A DNA stretch of 7,687 nucleotides from an uncultured Altererythrobacter sp. (GTDB taxonomy: Bacteria; Pseudomonadota; Alphaproteobacteria; Sphingomonadales; Sphingomonadaceae), in contig CAMPIA010000051.1 in the NCBI GenBank assembly GCA_946886175.1, positions 1 to 7,687 on the forward strand. The letters are read 5' to 3'. The notes below the pieces were generated by a model. It was given only the letters and a program-made list of their open reading frames with translations, was not told the origin of the DNA and made no database searches. The position numbers and the translations under genes were made by a program. Positions 1-7,284 of this stretch are shown piece by piece (position 1 is the first letter of the stretch; every line of letters begins with the position of its first letter).

Positions 1-1568
1 GCATGAACGTCGTCGGCGACCTGTTCGGCGCCGGCAAGATGTTCCTGCCGCAGGTCGTGAAGTCCGCGCGCGTGATGAAGAAGGCGGTCGCGCACCTCAT
101 CCCGTTCATCGAGGCGGAGAAGGACAAGCTCGCGCCGGAAGAGCGCAAGGCCAAGGGCAAGATCGTGATGGCGACCGTGAAGGGCGACGTGCACGATATC
201 GGCAAGAATATCGTCGGCGTCGTGCTTCAGTGCAACGGTTACGAGGTGATCGACCTCGGGGTCATGGTGCCGTGGACCAAGATCCTCGAAACCGCCCGCG
301 AAGAGAAGGCCGACATGATCGGCCTGTCGGGCCTCATCACCCCCTCGCTCGACGAGATGGTCACCGTCGCCGAGGAGATGAAGGCCGCGGGGATGACGAT
401 GCCGCTGCTGATCGGCGGCGCGACCACCAGCAAGGTTCACACCGCGCTGCGGATCGATCCGGCCTACGACGGTCCGGTGATCCATGTGCTCGACGCCAGC
501 CGCGCGGTCGGCGTCGCCAGCCGGCTGCTCTCCGACACCCAGCGCGACGGCTTCGTCGAGGACACCGCGAACGAATACGTCAAGGTCCGCGACGCGCGCG
601 AGGGCAAGGGCAAGAGCGCGCTGCTCAGCGTCGAGGAGGCGCGCGCGAACTACTATGACGCCTATCTCAGCGACAAGCCCGCGCCGCCGAACCAGCCCGG
701 GGTGCATGCGTTCGAGGCGTGGCCGCTCGCGGACTTGCGCGAGTATATCGACTGGACGCCGTTCTTCCGCGCCTGGGAACTGCACGGAACATATCCCTCG
801 ATCCTCGACGACAAGGTGGTGGGCGAGACCGCGCGCGACCTCAAGCGCGATGCCGATGCGATGCTCGACCGGATCGTTGCGGAGAAATGGCTGACCGCCA
901 AGGGCGTCGCAGGCCTGTGGCCCTGTGCGCGTGACGGGGATGATGTGACCGTGCATCTCGAGGATCGGGAGGAGCATGTCGTGTTCCCCTTCCTGCGCCA
1001 GCAGGTGAAGAAGTCGCGCGACCGGGCGAACATGTGCCTCGCCGATTTCATCGACCCCGCAGGCGACTGGATCGGCGGCTTCGCGGTCGGAATCCATGGG
1101 GCCGAGCCGCACTCGGCGCGCTTCCGCGAGGACAAGGACGACTATTCCGACATCCTGCTGAAAGCGCTCGCCGATCGGCTCGCCGAAGCTTTCGCCGAAG
1201 CGTTGCACCGCCATGTGCGCGCCAAGCTGTGGGGCTATGCCGAGGGCGAGCAGCTCACCAACGAGGCGCTGATCAAGGAGGAATACCGCGGCATCCGCCC
1301 GGCGCCGGGCTATCCCGCATGCCCCGATCACAGCCTGAAGCCGGTGCTGTTCGAACTGCTCGACGCCGGGGCGAACGCCGGGCTGGAGCTCACCGAGAGC
1401 TACGCCATGCTGCCGACCGCGGCGGTCAGCGGATTCTATTTCGGGCACCCGGAGGCCCAGTATTTCGGCGTCGCGCGGATCGGGCGCGACCAGCTTGAAG
1501 ACTATGCGGCGCGGCGCGGGGTCGACTTGTCGACCGCCGAGCGCTGGCTGCGCCCCAATCTCGATTGA
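1..1568 (+). CDS. metH: Cobalamin-dependent methionine synthase, C-terminal part (5' end outside window)
   Basis: Transfers a methyl group from methyl-THF to homocysteine through methylcobalamin in the cytoplasm. The visible 521 residues start inside the B12 region: the first ATG (base 3) lies in the conserved [21 protein letters not shown] segment, so it is internal and the true start is upstream. The cobalamin motif DVHDIG is at residues 62-67, and His64 is the expected lower axial cobalt ligand. [12 protein letters not shown] and [10 protein letters not shown] continue the Rossmann-like B12 domain to about residue 180. The AdoMet-binding reactivation domain follows, with YIDWTPFF from residue 248, [11 protein letters not shown], and [10 protein letters not shown] at 432-441, the hallmark AdoMet-binding loop. 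The end (ERWLRPNLD) matches the family C-terminus, so this end is complete. The homocysteine and folate domains cannot be seen; in some alphaproteobacteria the homocysteine domain is a separate gene, which cannot be judged here. It is the upstream neighbour of the gcv operon. Confidence 0.97.
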   Translation, partial: MNVVGDLFGAGKMFLPQVVKSARVMKKAVAHLIPFIEAEKDKLAPEERKAKGKIVMATVKGDVHDIGKNIVGVVLQCNGYEVIDLGVMVPWTKILETAREEKADMIGLSGLITPSLDEMVTVAEEMKAAGMTMPLLIGGATTSKVHTALRIDPAYDGPVIHVLDASRAVGVASRLLSDTQRDGFVEDTANEYVKVRDAREGKGKSALLSVEEARANYYDAYLSDKPAPPNQPGVHAFEAWPLADLREYIDWTPFFRAWELHGTYPSILDDKVVGETARDLKRDADAMLDRIVAEKWLTAKGVAGLWPCARDGDDVTVHLEDREEHVVFPFLRQQVKKSRDRANMCLADFIDPAGDWIGGFAVGIHGAEPHSARFREDKDDYSDILLKALADRLAEAFAEALHRHVRAKLWGYAEGEQLTNEALIKEEYRGIRPAPGYPACPDHSLKPVLFELLDAGANAGLELTESYAMLPTAAVSGFYFGHPEAQYFGVARIGRDQLEDYAARRGVDLSTAERWLRPNLD

Positions 1569-1633
1569 CCGGGCCGGGCGAATCGCGCAGGGCAGACCGG
1601 TCGACCGCGGGAGCGATTCTGCGGCCGTCGCGC
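1569..1633 (+). other. Leader segment between metH and the riboswitch
   Basis: This 65-base non-coding stretch is very GC-rich. It contains a 7-base inverted repeat, GAATCGC (1580-1586) with GCGATTC (1613-1619), enclosing a 10-base palindrome CGGTCGACCG (1598-1607). No U-tract follows, so it is not a standard terminator. A promoter for the gcv operon is expected here or inside the end of metH. TTGACC at 1565-1570 resembles a -35 box, but no convincing -10 lies at the right distance. Whether gcv is co-transcribed with metH cannot be decided from sequence. Confidence 0.4.
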
Positions 1634-1733
1634 GGGAGAGATCGCGGCGCCCCTGGGCAGCCGTGACGCCGAAGGAGCAACCGCCCCGGAAACTCTCAGG
1701 CACAAGGGACCGCGCGCCGGATGACACTCTGGA
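1634..1733 (+). promoter_or_regulatory. Glycine riboswitch, aptamer 1
   Basis: Senses glycine in the mRNA leader of the glycine cleavage operon. Visible conserved blocks are GGGAGAG (1634-1640, P1 5' side), GCCGAAGGAGCAACC (about 1668-1682), AAACTCTCAGGCACAAGGGACCG (1690-1712, the core), and GACACTCTGG (1723-1732), whose CTCT pairs with the 5' GAGAG to close P1. This is the classic order and spacing of the gcvT-type aptamer. It is followed within a few bases by a second aptamer, as usual for tandem glycine riboswitches. Exact edges are by eye. Confidence 0.93.
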
Positions 1734-1735
1734 AA

Positions 1736-1814
1736 GCGCTCCGCTCCGGCGGGGCCACCGAAGGTGTAAGCCGGTTTCCCCGGCCAAGCTCTCAGGTTTC
1801 CCGACAGAGGGGGC
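1736..1814 (+). promoter_or_regulatory. Glycine riboswitch, aptamer 2
   Basis: Second glycine-binding aptamer of the tandem switch. Conserved blocks are CACCGAAGGTGTAAGCC (1756-1772), AAGCTCTCAGG (1786-1796) and GACAGAGGGGG (1803-1813). A short P1 can form between GCTCC (1738-1742 or 1743-1747) and GGGGC near 1810-1814. The segment before GACAGAG reads TTTCCC rather than the A-rich AAAGG seen in many members and in aptamer 1 (CACAAGGGAC). This may be lineage variation, or it may reflect the extra job of pairing with the gcvT ribosome-binding site (see the expression platform). The two aptamers are about 80-100 bases each, which is normal. Confidence 0.92.
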
Positions 1815-1860
1815 ATGTGAAATTCGCTCCGGTGGTCGGGGCGGCGCGTGCTGTCGGGGA
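1798..1860 (+). promoter_or_regulatory. Putative riboswitch expression platform: anti-SD/SD helix
   Basis: Bases 1798-1807 (TTCCCGACAG) are complementary to 1851-1860 (CTGTCGGGGA): ten consecutive pairs with one G-U. The 3' strand contains the only good Shine-Dalgarno for gcvT (GGGGA, 1856-1860), while the 5' strand lies in the core of aptamer 2. Aptamer folding and this helix therefore look mutually exclusive. Without glycine the ribosome-binding site would be hidden; with glycine the aptamer would hold 1798-1807 and free it. That fits a translational ON switch, the usual direction for glycine riboswitches ahead of gcv genes. The complementarity is seen directly; the switching mechanism is inferred. 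I see no intrinsic terminator with a U-tract in 1815-1866. Confidence 0.55.
1856..1860 (+). promoter_or_regulatory. Ribosome-binding site of gcvT
   Basis: GGGGA sits 6 bases before the TTG start at 1867. It supports TTG over the ATG at 1860, which overlaps the Shine-Dalgarno itself and opens the wrong frame. It is one strand of the predicted helix with 1798-1807. Confidence 0.65.
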
Positions 1861-1866
1861 TGACGA

Positions 1867-3019
1867 TTGAGCGACGACGATATTACCGCCGGACCCGCGA
1901 AGCTCCCGCTCGATGCCTGGCATCGCGCCCGGGGCGCGCGCATGGTGGCCTTCGCCGGATACGAAATGCCGATCCAGTACGAGGGCATCGTCGCCGAGCA
2001 CGAGTGGACACGCGCCCATGCCGGGCTGTTCGATGTCAGCCACATGGGGCAGTTGATCGTCTCGGGGGAAGGCGCCGCCGAAGCGCTCGAGGCGCTGCTG
2101 CCGGGCGACATCTCCGCGCTCAAGCCGGGCCGCATCCGCTATTCGTTGCTGCTCGACGATAGCGGCGGCATTCTCGACGATCTGATGGTGACCAACGTCA
2201 CGCCCGCCAAAGAAGACGGAACCCGCGAGACGCCGACTTACTACGTCGTCGTCAACGGCGCGACCAAGTGGGACGATATCGCCCATCTGCGCGAGCACCT
2301 GCCGGACGAGATCACCCTCACCCACCTCGACGAGCGGGCGCTGCTCGCGCTGCAGGGCCCCGAAGCTGCCGCCGCGATCGGCCGTGTGTTCGGTGAGGTC
2401 ATCGGGGGATCTCAAGTTCATGCAAGGTACGTCGTTCACCTTCGGCGAGATCGAGATCGGCATCGGCCGCTCGGGCTATACCGGCGAGGACGGGTTCGAG
2501 CTTTCGATCCCCGAAGAACACGCCGAAGCGATCGCCACGCGGCTCTGCGCCGACGATGCGGTCCGCCCGATCGGCCTCGGCGCGCGCGATTCGCTGCGGC
2601 TCGAGGCGGGCCTTCCGCTCTACGGCCACGATCTTTCGCCCGAGACCGATCCGGTATCGGCCGACCTCGGCTTCGCGATCAGCAAGCGCCGCCGCGCCGA
2701 AGGCGGCTTCCCGGGGGCCGAGCGCGTGCTCGGCCTGCTCGAGAGTGGAACCGAGACGAAGCGCGTCGGTCTCACGCTCGAAGGTCGCCTGCCCGCGCGC
2801 GAGGGCGCGCTGGTCTATGCAGGCGAGGAGGAGGTCGGCCGCGTCACCAGCGGCGGTTTCGCGCCCACGCTCGGCCACCCGATCGCGATGGCCTATGTCG
2901 CCTCGGCGCATGCCGCCCAAGGCACCGCGCTCGAAATCGAAGTCCGGGGCAAGCGCCTGCCTGCAAAGGTCGCGCCCACGCCCTTCGTGCCCCACAACTA
3001 CTACCGCGGAGACAAGTGA
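1867..3019 (+). CDS. gcvT: Aminomethyltransferase (glycine cleavage T-protein), apparently frameshifted
   Basis: Moves the aminomethyl carbon from lipoyl-H-protein to THF, giving 5,10-methylene-THF and ammonia. The first part (frame of 1867) carries [41 protein letters not shown] (conserved Asp104/Asp105 region) and LLALQGPEA. Homology then jumps +1 to a second frame with [43 protein letters not shown] and a C-terminal [11 protein letters not shown]. The switch falls at GGGGG, 2404-2408; dropping one G gives a continuous ...[12 protein letters not shown]... protein of 383 residues, close to the usual length. Sequencing error or a real inactivating mutation are both possible. The start is TTG at 1867: an in-frame TGA at 1861 excludes anything upstream, and the next ATG (1942) would cut off conserved residues. 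GGGGA lies 6 bases upstream. The stop overlaps the gcvH start (TGATG). Confidence 0.93.
2404..2408 (+). other. Site of apparent +1 frameshift in gcvT (G5 run)
   Basis: Upstream of this run T-protein homology is in the frame of 1867; immediately downstream it is in the next frame. With four G instead of five, the codons read ATC GGG GAT CTC AAG and homology is unbroken. A one-base indel in a homopolymer is the simplest explanation. Confidence 0.85.
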
Positions 3020-3402
3020 TGGCCCGTTACTTCACCGACGAACACGAATGGATCGACGTCGAGGGCGATACTGCCCCAATGACGGCGACAGTCGGCATCA
3101 CCGATTATGCGCAGAGCCAGCTCGGCGACATCGTCTTCGTCGAGCTGCCCGCGGTTGGCGCCACGGTCGACAAGGGCAAGGACGCCGCCGTGGTCGAGAG
3201 CGTCAAGGCCGCGAGCGACGTTTACGCCCCGATCAGCGGCGAAGTCACCGAAACCAACGACGCGCTCGAGAACGATCCCGCGCTGGTCAACTCGAGCCCC
3301 GAAGCCGAGGGCTGGTTCTTCAAGCTGACCATCGCCGACACCGCGCAGCTCGAAGGGCTGATGGACTCGGCTGCCTACAAGAGCTTCGTCGAGGGGCTGT
3401 GA
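3019..3402 (+). CDS. gcvH: Glycine cleavage system H-protein
   Basis: Lipoylated carrier that shuttles the aminomethyl intermediate from P-protein to T-protein and is reoxidised by L-protein. The product is 127 residues, the normal family size. The N-terminus [10 protein letters not shown] and the motif [19 protein letters not shown] (residues 26-44) are typical. The lipoyl attachment site is Lys63 in [18 protein letters not shown]. The C-terminus GWFFKLTI...[10 protein letters not shown] is also standard. The ATG shares its A with the gcvT stop (TGATG), and GGAGA at 3008-3012 lies 6 bases upstream, so translation is coupled to gcvT. The gene is intact despite the frameshift upstream. It lies in the same frame as the 5' part of gcvT, so the frameshifted gcvT reading runs into it without a stop. 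Confidence 0.97.
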   Translation: MARYFTDEHEWIDVEGDTAPMTATVGITDYAQSQLGDIVFVELPAVGATVDKGKDAAVVESVKAASDVYAPISGEVTETNDALENDPALVNSSPEAEGWFFKLTIADTAQLEGLMDSAAYKSFVEGL

Positions 3403-4223
3403 CGGGCGGCGAGCCCTCCGCTTCGGCGCAGCGCGCCTCGCTGATGGTGGCCACCCCGCTCTACGACGGGGCGCAGGCGCCTTACCTGCGCGGCGTGCTC
3501 GAACTCGCCTCGCTCGCCGACCGGCAGGCGATAGCGTGCACTTTCGCGCAGTTGAGCCACAATCCCTCGATCGATCGCGTGCGCAACGCGATGGCGAGCA
3601 TGTTCCTGCGCTCCGCGTGCACCCACTTGCTGTTCCTCGATGGCGACATCGGGTTCGACCCGGCGCAGGTGATCGACCTCGTTCGCCGGATGCAGGCCGA
3701 TCCCGATCTCGCGATCATCGGCGCGCCCTGTCCCAAGCGCGAGATCAACTGGCACGCGGTCGCCGCCGCCGCCGACAAGGGGCTCGCTGCCGACGACCCG
3801 CGCCAGCTCGAACGTTTCGGCGGCGCGTTCGCGATGGAGCTGCTGGACGGCAAGGCGGGCTTCAGGCTCGATGCGCCGGTCGAGCTTGCCAGGCTCGGCA
3901 CCGGCTTGATGATTATCCGCCGCGACGTGATCGAAAGCCTGTACACGCGGCATCCTGAACTGGCCTATCGGCCGGGCGCCGCCGACCTGTCGTCCGACGA
4001 GATCGGCGACGAACTCGTCGCGCTGTTCCATCCGATGATCGAGCCCGAGACGCGCCACCTGTTGTCGGAAGACTATGCGTTTTGCCGCCGCGCGCGCGAT
4101 GCGGGCTTCCGCATCTGGATGGCGCCGTGGATGCGCACCACGCACACCGGCCCGGCGAAGTTCGCCTGCGCGCTGGCCGACCTTGCTCCGCTTTACGCGA
4201 CGACCGCCACACCTTCCGTCTGA
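3399..4223 (+). CDS. GT-A/GT2-like putative glycosyltransferase inside the gcv operon
   Basis: Unassigned 274-residue protein with glycosyltransferase features. It opens with MVATPLYDG (residues 16-24), continues with [16 protein letters not shown] and [12 protein letters not shown] (DGD at 81-83, a DxD-like metal/nucleotide-sugar motif in a GT-A context), then [11 protein letters not shown] (167-177), [18 protein letters not shown] (223-240; the E/D-D-x-x-x-x-R-x-x-x-x-G pattern of GT2 enzymes) and a late HTG (249-251) that may be the metal-binding His. There is no signal peptide or membrane segment, so it is probably cytoplasmic. Substrate and acceptor are unknown. The GTG start overlaps the gcvH stop (GTGA); GAGGGG at 3391-3396 is rather close to it. 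An internal ATG at 3444, just before VATPLYDG, is the alternative start and lacks a Shine-Dalgarno. A small gap of 24 bases separates it from gcvPA. It has no known role in glycine cleavage. Confidence 0.83.
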   Translation: MTGGEPSASAQRASLMVATPLYDGAQAPYLRGVLELASLADRQAIACTFAQLSHNPSIDRVRNAMASMFLRSACTHLLFLDGDIGFDPAQVIDLVRRMQADPDLAIIGAPCPKREINWHAVAAAADKGLAADDPRQLERFGGAFAMELLDGKAGFRLDAPVELARLGTGLMIIRRDVIESLYTRHPELAYRPGAADLSSDEIGDELVALFHPMIEPETRHLLSEDYAFCRRARDAGFRIWMAPWMRTTHTGPAKFACALADLAPLYATTATPSV

Positions 4224-4247
4224 TCCTCCAACCCGGACCTCACCGAC

Positions 4248-5624
4248 ATGCGCTACCTCCCCCTGACCGACACCGACCGCGGCGAGATGCTCGCGACGAT
4301 CGGCGCCAGTTCGATCGACGACCTGTTCGTCGACGTGCCCGAGGCAGCGCGCCTCTCCGGCCCGATCGAGGGCCTGCCGCTCCACGCTAGCGAGATGGCG
4401 GTCGAGCGGCATATGCGGCGGCTCAGCAAGAAGAACCTTGCCGCGGCCGACGCGCCTTTCTTCCTCGGCGCGGGCGCATATCGCCATCATGTGCCCGCTT
4501 CGGTCGATCACATTATCCAGCGGGGCGAGTTCCTGACCGCCTACACGCCCTACCAGCCCGAGATCGCGCAGGGCACGCTGCAGATGCTGTTCGAGTTCCA
4601 GAGCCAGGTCGCGCGGCTCTATGGCTGCGCGGTGGCGAACGCCTCGATGTACGACGGCTCGACCGCGTGCTGGGAAGCGGTGGCGATGGCGGCGCGGGTG
4701 ACGAAGCGCAAGCGGGCGGTGCTCTCGGGCGCGCTGCACCCGCACTACGCCGAAGTCGTGCGCACGATGGCCAAGTTCACCGACGACGAAATCGCCGATG
4801 CGCTGCCGACGCTGCAAGGCGCGCCCGACAATACCGGGCTGATCGCGCGGATCGACGACCAGACCTCGTGCGTCGTGGTGCAATACCCTGATATACTCGG
4901 CCGGATTCCCGACCTCGCCGCGATCGCCCAGGCGGCGCACGACAAGGGCGCTCTGCTGATCGCGGTCAACACCGAGCCGGTGGCGCTGGGGGCGATTCTG
5001 AGCCCGGGCGAGCTCGGCGCGGACATCGTGGTGGGCGAAGGCCAGGCGATCGGCGTGGGCCTCCAGTTCGGCGGGCCCTATCTCGGTCTGTTCGCGGTGC
5101 GCGATCCCAAGCATGTGCGCCAGATGCCCGGGCGGCTGTGCGGCGAGACGCAGGATGCCGAGGGCAAGCGCGGCTTCGTGCTCACCCTCTCGACCCGCGA
5201 ACAGCACATCCGGCGCGAGAAGGCCACGAGCAACATCTGCACCAACAGCGGGCTCTGCGCGCTGGCGTTCTCGGTTCACATGACGCTGCTCGGCGAGAAG
5301 GGGCTGCGGCGGCTCGCGGCGTGGAACCACGCGCTGGCGTGCAAGGCGGCCGAGCGGCTCGCCGAGATACCGGGCGTGAAGGTGCTCAACGACAGCTTCT
5401 TCAACGAGTTCACGATTCTGCTGGGTACCGATGCGCGCGAAGTCGTCCGCAAGCTGGCCGACGACGGGATCCTCGCCGGCGTCTCGCTCGGGCGGCTGTT
5501 CCCGCGCGCAGCGGCGCTCAAGGACGGATTGCTGATCGCGGTCACCGAAACCACCACCGAGGAGGACGTCGAAACGCTCGCCTCCGCGCTCGAACGAATT
5601 CTAGGCTCGGAGGTGCCGGCATGA
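4248..5624 (+). CDS. gcvPA: Glycine dehydrogenase (decarboxylating) subunit 1, P-protein N-terminal half
   Basis: Together with GcvPB forms the PLP-dependent P-protein, which decarboxylates glycine and passes aminomethyl to lipoyl-H-protein. It is 458 residues, normal for the split alpha subunit. Visible family segments are [11 protein letters not shown] at the start, [53 protein letters not shown] (from residue 132), [40 protein letters not shown], and [24 protein letters not shown] near the C-terminal third. The PLP lysine is on the other subunit. I see no clear Shine-Dalgarno before the ATG (upstream CCTCACCGAC), so expression may rely on coupling from the gene before it. The stop overlaps gcvPB by ATGA, consistent with equal production of the two subunits. 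Confidence 0.96.
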   Translation: MRYLPLTDTDRGEMLATIGASSIDDLFVDVPEAARLSGPIEGLPLHASEMAVERHMRRLSKKNLAAADAPFFLGAGAYRHHVPASVDHIIQRGEFLTAYTPYQPEIAQGTLQMLFEFQSQVARLYGCAVANASMYDGSTACWEAVAMAARVTKRKRAVLSGALHPHYAEVVRTMAKFTDDEIADALPTLQGAPDNTGLIARIDDQTSCVVVQYPDILGRIPDLAAIAQAAHDKGALLIAVNTEPVALGAILSPGELGADIVVGEGQAIGVGLQFGGPYLGLFAVRDPKHVRQMPGRLCGETQDAEGKRGFVLTLSTREQHIRREKATSNICTNSGLCALAFSVHMTLLGEKGLRRLAAWNHALACKAAERLAEIPGVKVLNDSFFNEFTILLGTDAREVVRKLADDGILAGVSLGRLFPRAAALKDGLLIAVTETTTEEDVETLASALERILGSEVPA

Positions 5625-7186
5625 ACGCGCCCAACAAATCCGGGTGGAAGCCCGAAATGACCACTGCCGACGACGGCATGCACGCCGGCCCGGCCACCGC
5701 CACCGGCAACCGCGCGCTGATGCTGGAAGAGCCGCTGATCTTCGAGATCGCGGGCACCGACACCACCGGCGTCGACCTGCCGGAGATCGAAGGCGGCGCG
5801 AACCGCCTCGGCGGGATGGAGCGGAGCGAGAGCTTCGGCCTCCCCGGCCTGTCCGAGCCCGAGACGATCCGCCACTACACGCGTCTCAGCCGTCAGAACT
5901 ATGCAATCGATCTCGGGCTCTTCCCGCTCGGATCGTGCACGATGAAGCACAACCCGCGCCTGAACGAGAAAGTCGCGCGCATGCCGGGCTTTACCGACAT
6001 GCACCCGCTCCAACCGGTTTCGACGGTGCCCGGCGCCCTCGAAGTCATCAACGAGCTCGCTTTCTGGCTGCTCGACCTCACCGGCATGCACGGCGTCGCG
6101 ATGAGCCCCAAGGCGGGCGCGCACGGCGAACTGTGCGGTATCCTGTGCATCCGCGCCGCGCTGGAAGCGCGTGGCGACGCGCGCGAGGTGATCCTCGTGC
6201 CCGAAAGCGCGCACGGCACCAATCCCGCCACCGCCGCCTTCGCCGGCTACCGGGTGGAGGACATTCCCGCCAACAAGGACGGCCGCGTCGATCTCGCCGC
6301 CTTCGAGGCGCGGCTCGGCCCGGATGTCGCCGCGGTGATGATCACCAATCCCAACACCTGCGGCCTGTTCGAGCCCGACATGAAGGCGATCTCCGACGCG
6401 GTCCATGCGGCGGGCGGCTTCGTCTATTGCGACGGCGCGAATTTCAACGCCATCGTCGGCAAGGTGCGGCCGGGCGATCTCGGCGTAGATGCGATGCACA
6501 TCAACCTGCACAAGACCTTCTCCACCCCGCATGGCGGCGGAGGACCGGGCTCGGGGCCGGTGGTCCTGTCGGAGGCGCTCTCGCCCTTCGGCCCGCTTCC
6601 ATTCACCGCGCGCGACAAGCACGGCGTGGTCCACCTGGTCGAGGAAGAGAACGCCGCCGAGTTCGAGCACACGCAGGCGTTCGGCCGGATGACCGCGTTC
6701 CACGGCCAGATGGGCATGTTCACCCGCGCGCTGACCTACATCCTCAGTCACGGCGCCGATGGCTTGGCGCAGGTCGCGGAGGACGCGGTGCTCAACGCGA
6801 ACTATATCCTGCGCAGTCTCGACGACCTGCTCGAGGCGCCGTTCGGCCATAGCGGCCCGTGCATGCACGAGGCGCTGTTCGGCGATCGTGGCTTCGGCGA
6901 GGGGCTCTCGACGCTCGACCTGGCCAAATCGCTGATCGACGAGGGCTATCACCCGATGACGATGTACTTTCCGCTCGTCGTCCACGGCGCGATGCTGATC
7001 GAACCGACCGAGACCGAGAGCAAGGCCGGCCTCGACCAGTTCATCGCCGCGCTGCGCAGCGTCGCCGAGCGGGCGAAGGCGGGCGACGCGCGCATGAAAC
7101 AGGCCCCCTATTATGCCCCGCGCCGCCGGCTCGACGAAACGCTGGCGGCGAGGAAACCGGTTCTCGCCTGGACCGAAACCGAATAA
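5621..7186 (+). CDS. gcvPB: Glycine dehydrogenase (decarboxylating) subunit 2, P-protein C-terminal half
   Basis: PLP-bearing subunit of the heteromeric P-protein. It is 521 residues. Key segments are [85 protein letters not shown] (Asp271 expected to contact the PLP ring nitrogen), and [21 protein letters not shown], with Lys298 as the PLP Schiff-base lysine. The C-terminal domain contains [23 protein letters not shown]. All expected catalytic residues are present. The ATG overlaps the gcvPA stop (ATGA), and CGGAGG at 5608-5613 is a good ribosome-binding site 7 bases upstream. The roughly 55-residue N-terminal lead (to GVDLP) is low in conservation but keeps an [13 protein letters not shown] stretch. 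It is the last gene of the gcv operon. Confidence 0.97.
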   Translation: MNAPNKSGWKPEMTTADDGMHAGPATATGNRALMLEEPLIFEIAGTDTTGVDLPEIEGGANRLGGMERSESFGLPGLSEPETIRHYTRLSRQNYAIDLGLFPLGSCTMKHNPRLNEKVARMPGFTDMHPLQPVSTVPGALEVINELAFWLLDLTGMHGVAMSPKAGAHGELCGILCIRAALEARGDAREVILVPESAHGTNPATAAFAGYRVEDIPANKDGRVDLAAFEARLGPDVAAVMITNPNTCGLFEPDMKAISDAVHAAGGFVYCDGANFNAIVGKVRPGDLGVDAMHINLHKTFSTPHGGGGPGSGPVVLSEALSPFGPLPFTARDKHGVVHLVEEENAAEFEHTQAFGRMTAFHGQMGMFTRALTYILSHGADGLAQVAEDAVLNANYILRSLDDLLEAPFGHSGPCMHEALFGDRGFGEGLSTLDLAKSLIDEGYHPMTMYFPLVVHGAMLIEPTETESKAGLDQFIAALRSVAERAKAGDARMKQAPYYAPRRRLDETLAARKPVLAWTETE

Positions 7187-7203
7187 AACCGGGCCGGGGG
7201 TTT
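7186..7203 (+). terminator. Weak candidate terminator after gcvPB
   Basis: AAACC (7186-7190) can pair with GGTTT (7199-7203) around an 8-base GC-rich loop, right at the gcvPB stop. The stem is short and only three T end it. An alternative pairing is GGAAACC (7152-7158) with GGTTTCC (7199-7205). This is a suggestion only; Rho-dependent termination or read-through is equally possible. Confidence 0.22.
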
Positions 7204-7229
7204 CCAAGTCGCCGCGCGATTTCTACAAT
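7201..7229 (+). promoter_or_regulatory. Candidate sigma70-type promoter for the CHASE2 gene
   Basis: TTTCCA (7201-7206, 4 of 6 to TTGACA) and TACAAT (7224-7229, 5 of 6 to TATAAT) are separated by exactly 17 bases in the most A+T-rich short stretch of an otherwise GC-rich window. Transcription would start near 7236 and leave a leader of about 50 bases before the TTG at 7285. This supports a transcription unit separate from gcv. It is a pattern match only. Confidence 0.45.
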
Positions 7230-7270
7230 CCCCGAAAAGATAAGCCGAAACGGGTCGCGCATCTTTCCGC

Positions 7271-7278
7271 GGGGAGGG
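7271..7278 (+). promoter_or_regulatory. Ribosome-binding site of the CHASE2 gene
   Basis: GGGGAGGG is a strong purine-rich Shine-Dalgarno ending 6 bases before the TTG at 7285. It is the main reason for choosing that start. Confidence 0.6.
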
Positions 7279-7284
7279 CGGATT

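Noticed and set aside
1565..1593. TTGACC at the metH stop as a -35 box of a gcv promoter.
   Set aside because: The bases 17 further on (CAGGGC) do not resemble a -10 box; one half-site alone is not enough.
1580..1619. Inverted repeat GAATCGC/GCGATTC as a metH terminator.
   Set aside because: The loop is 26 bases and no T-run follows, so it does not look like an intrinsic terminator.
1815..1820. ATGTGA start-stop mini-ORF just after aptamer 2.
   Set aside because: The purine run before it is only one base away, too near to serve as a ribosome-binding site, and it is explained by the conserved aptamer end.
1792..2463. A 223-codon minus-strand frame across the riboswitch end and gcvT start.
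   Set aside because: It overlaps conserved riboswitch sequence and gcvT, and shows no family signal.
2556..3398. In-frame upstream extension of the glycosyltransferase-like gene across gcvT and gcvH.
   Set aside because: The extension is Arg/Ser/Ala-rich out-of-frame translation of real genes. The GTG at 3399 or ATG at 3444 are sensible starts.
3375..5330. A 651-codon open frame on the minus strand opposite the glycosyltransferase-like gene and gcvPA.
   Set aside because: The plus strand encodes clear homologues here. The antisense protein is rich in Arg, His, Ala and Gly with no recognisable domain, a typical shadow of codon bias in high-GC DNA.
5276..7207. A 643-codon open frame on the minus strand opposite gcvPB.
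   Set aside because: It mirrors gcvPB codons, has low-complexity composition and no motif; gcvPB itself is certain.
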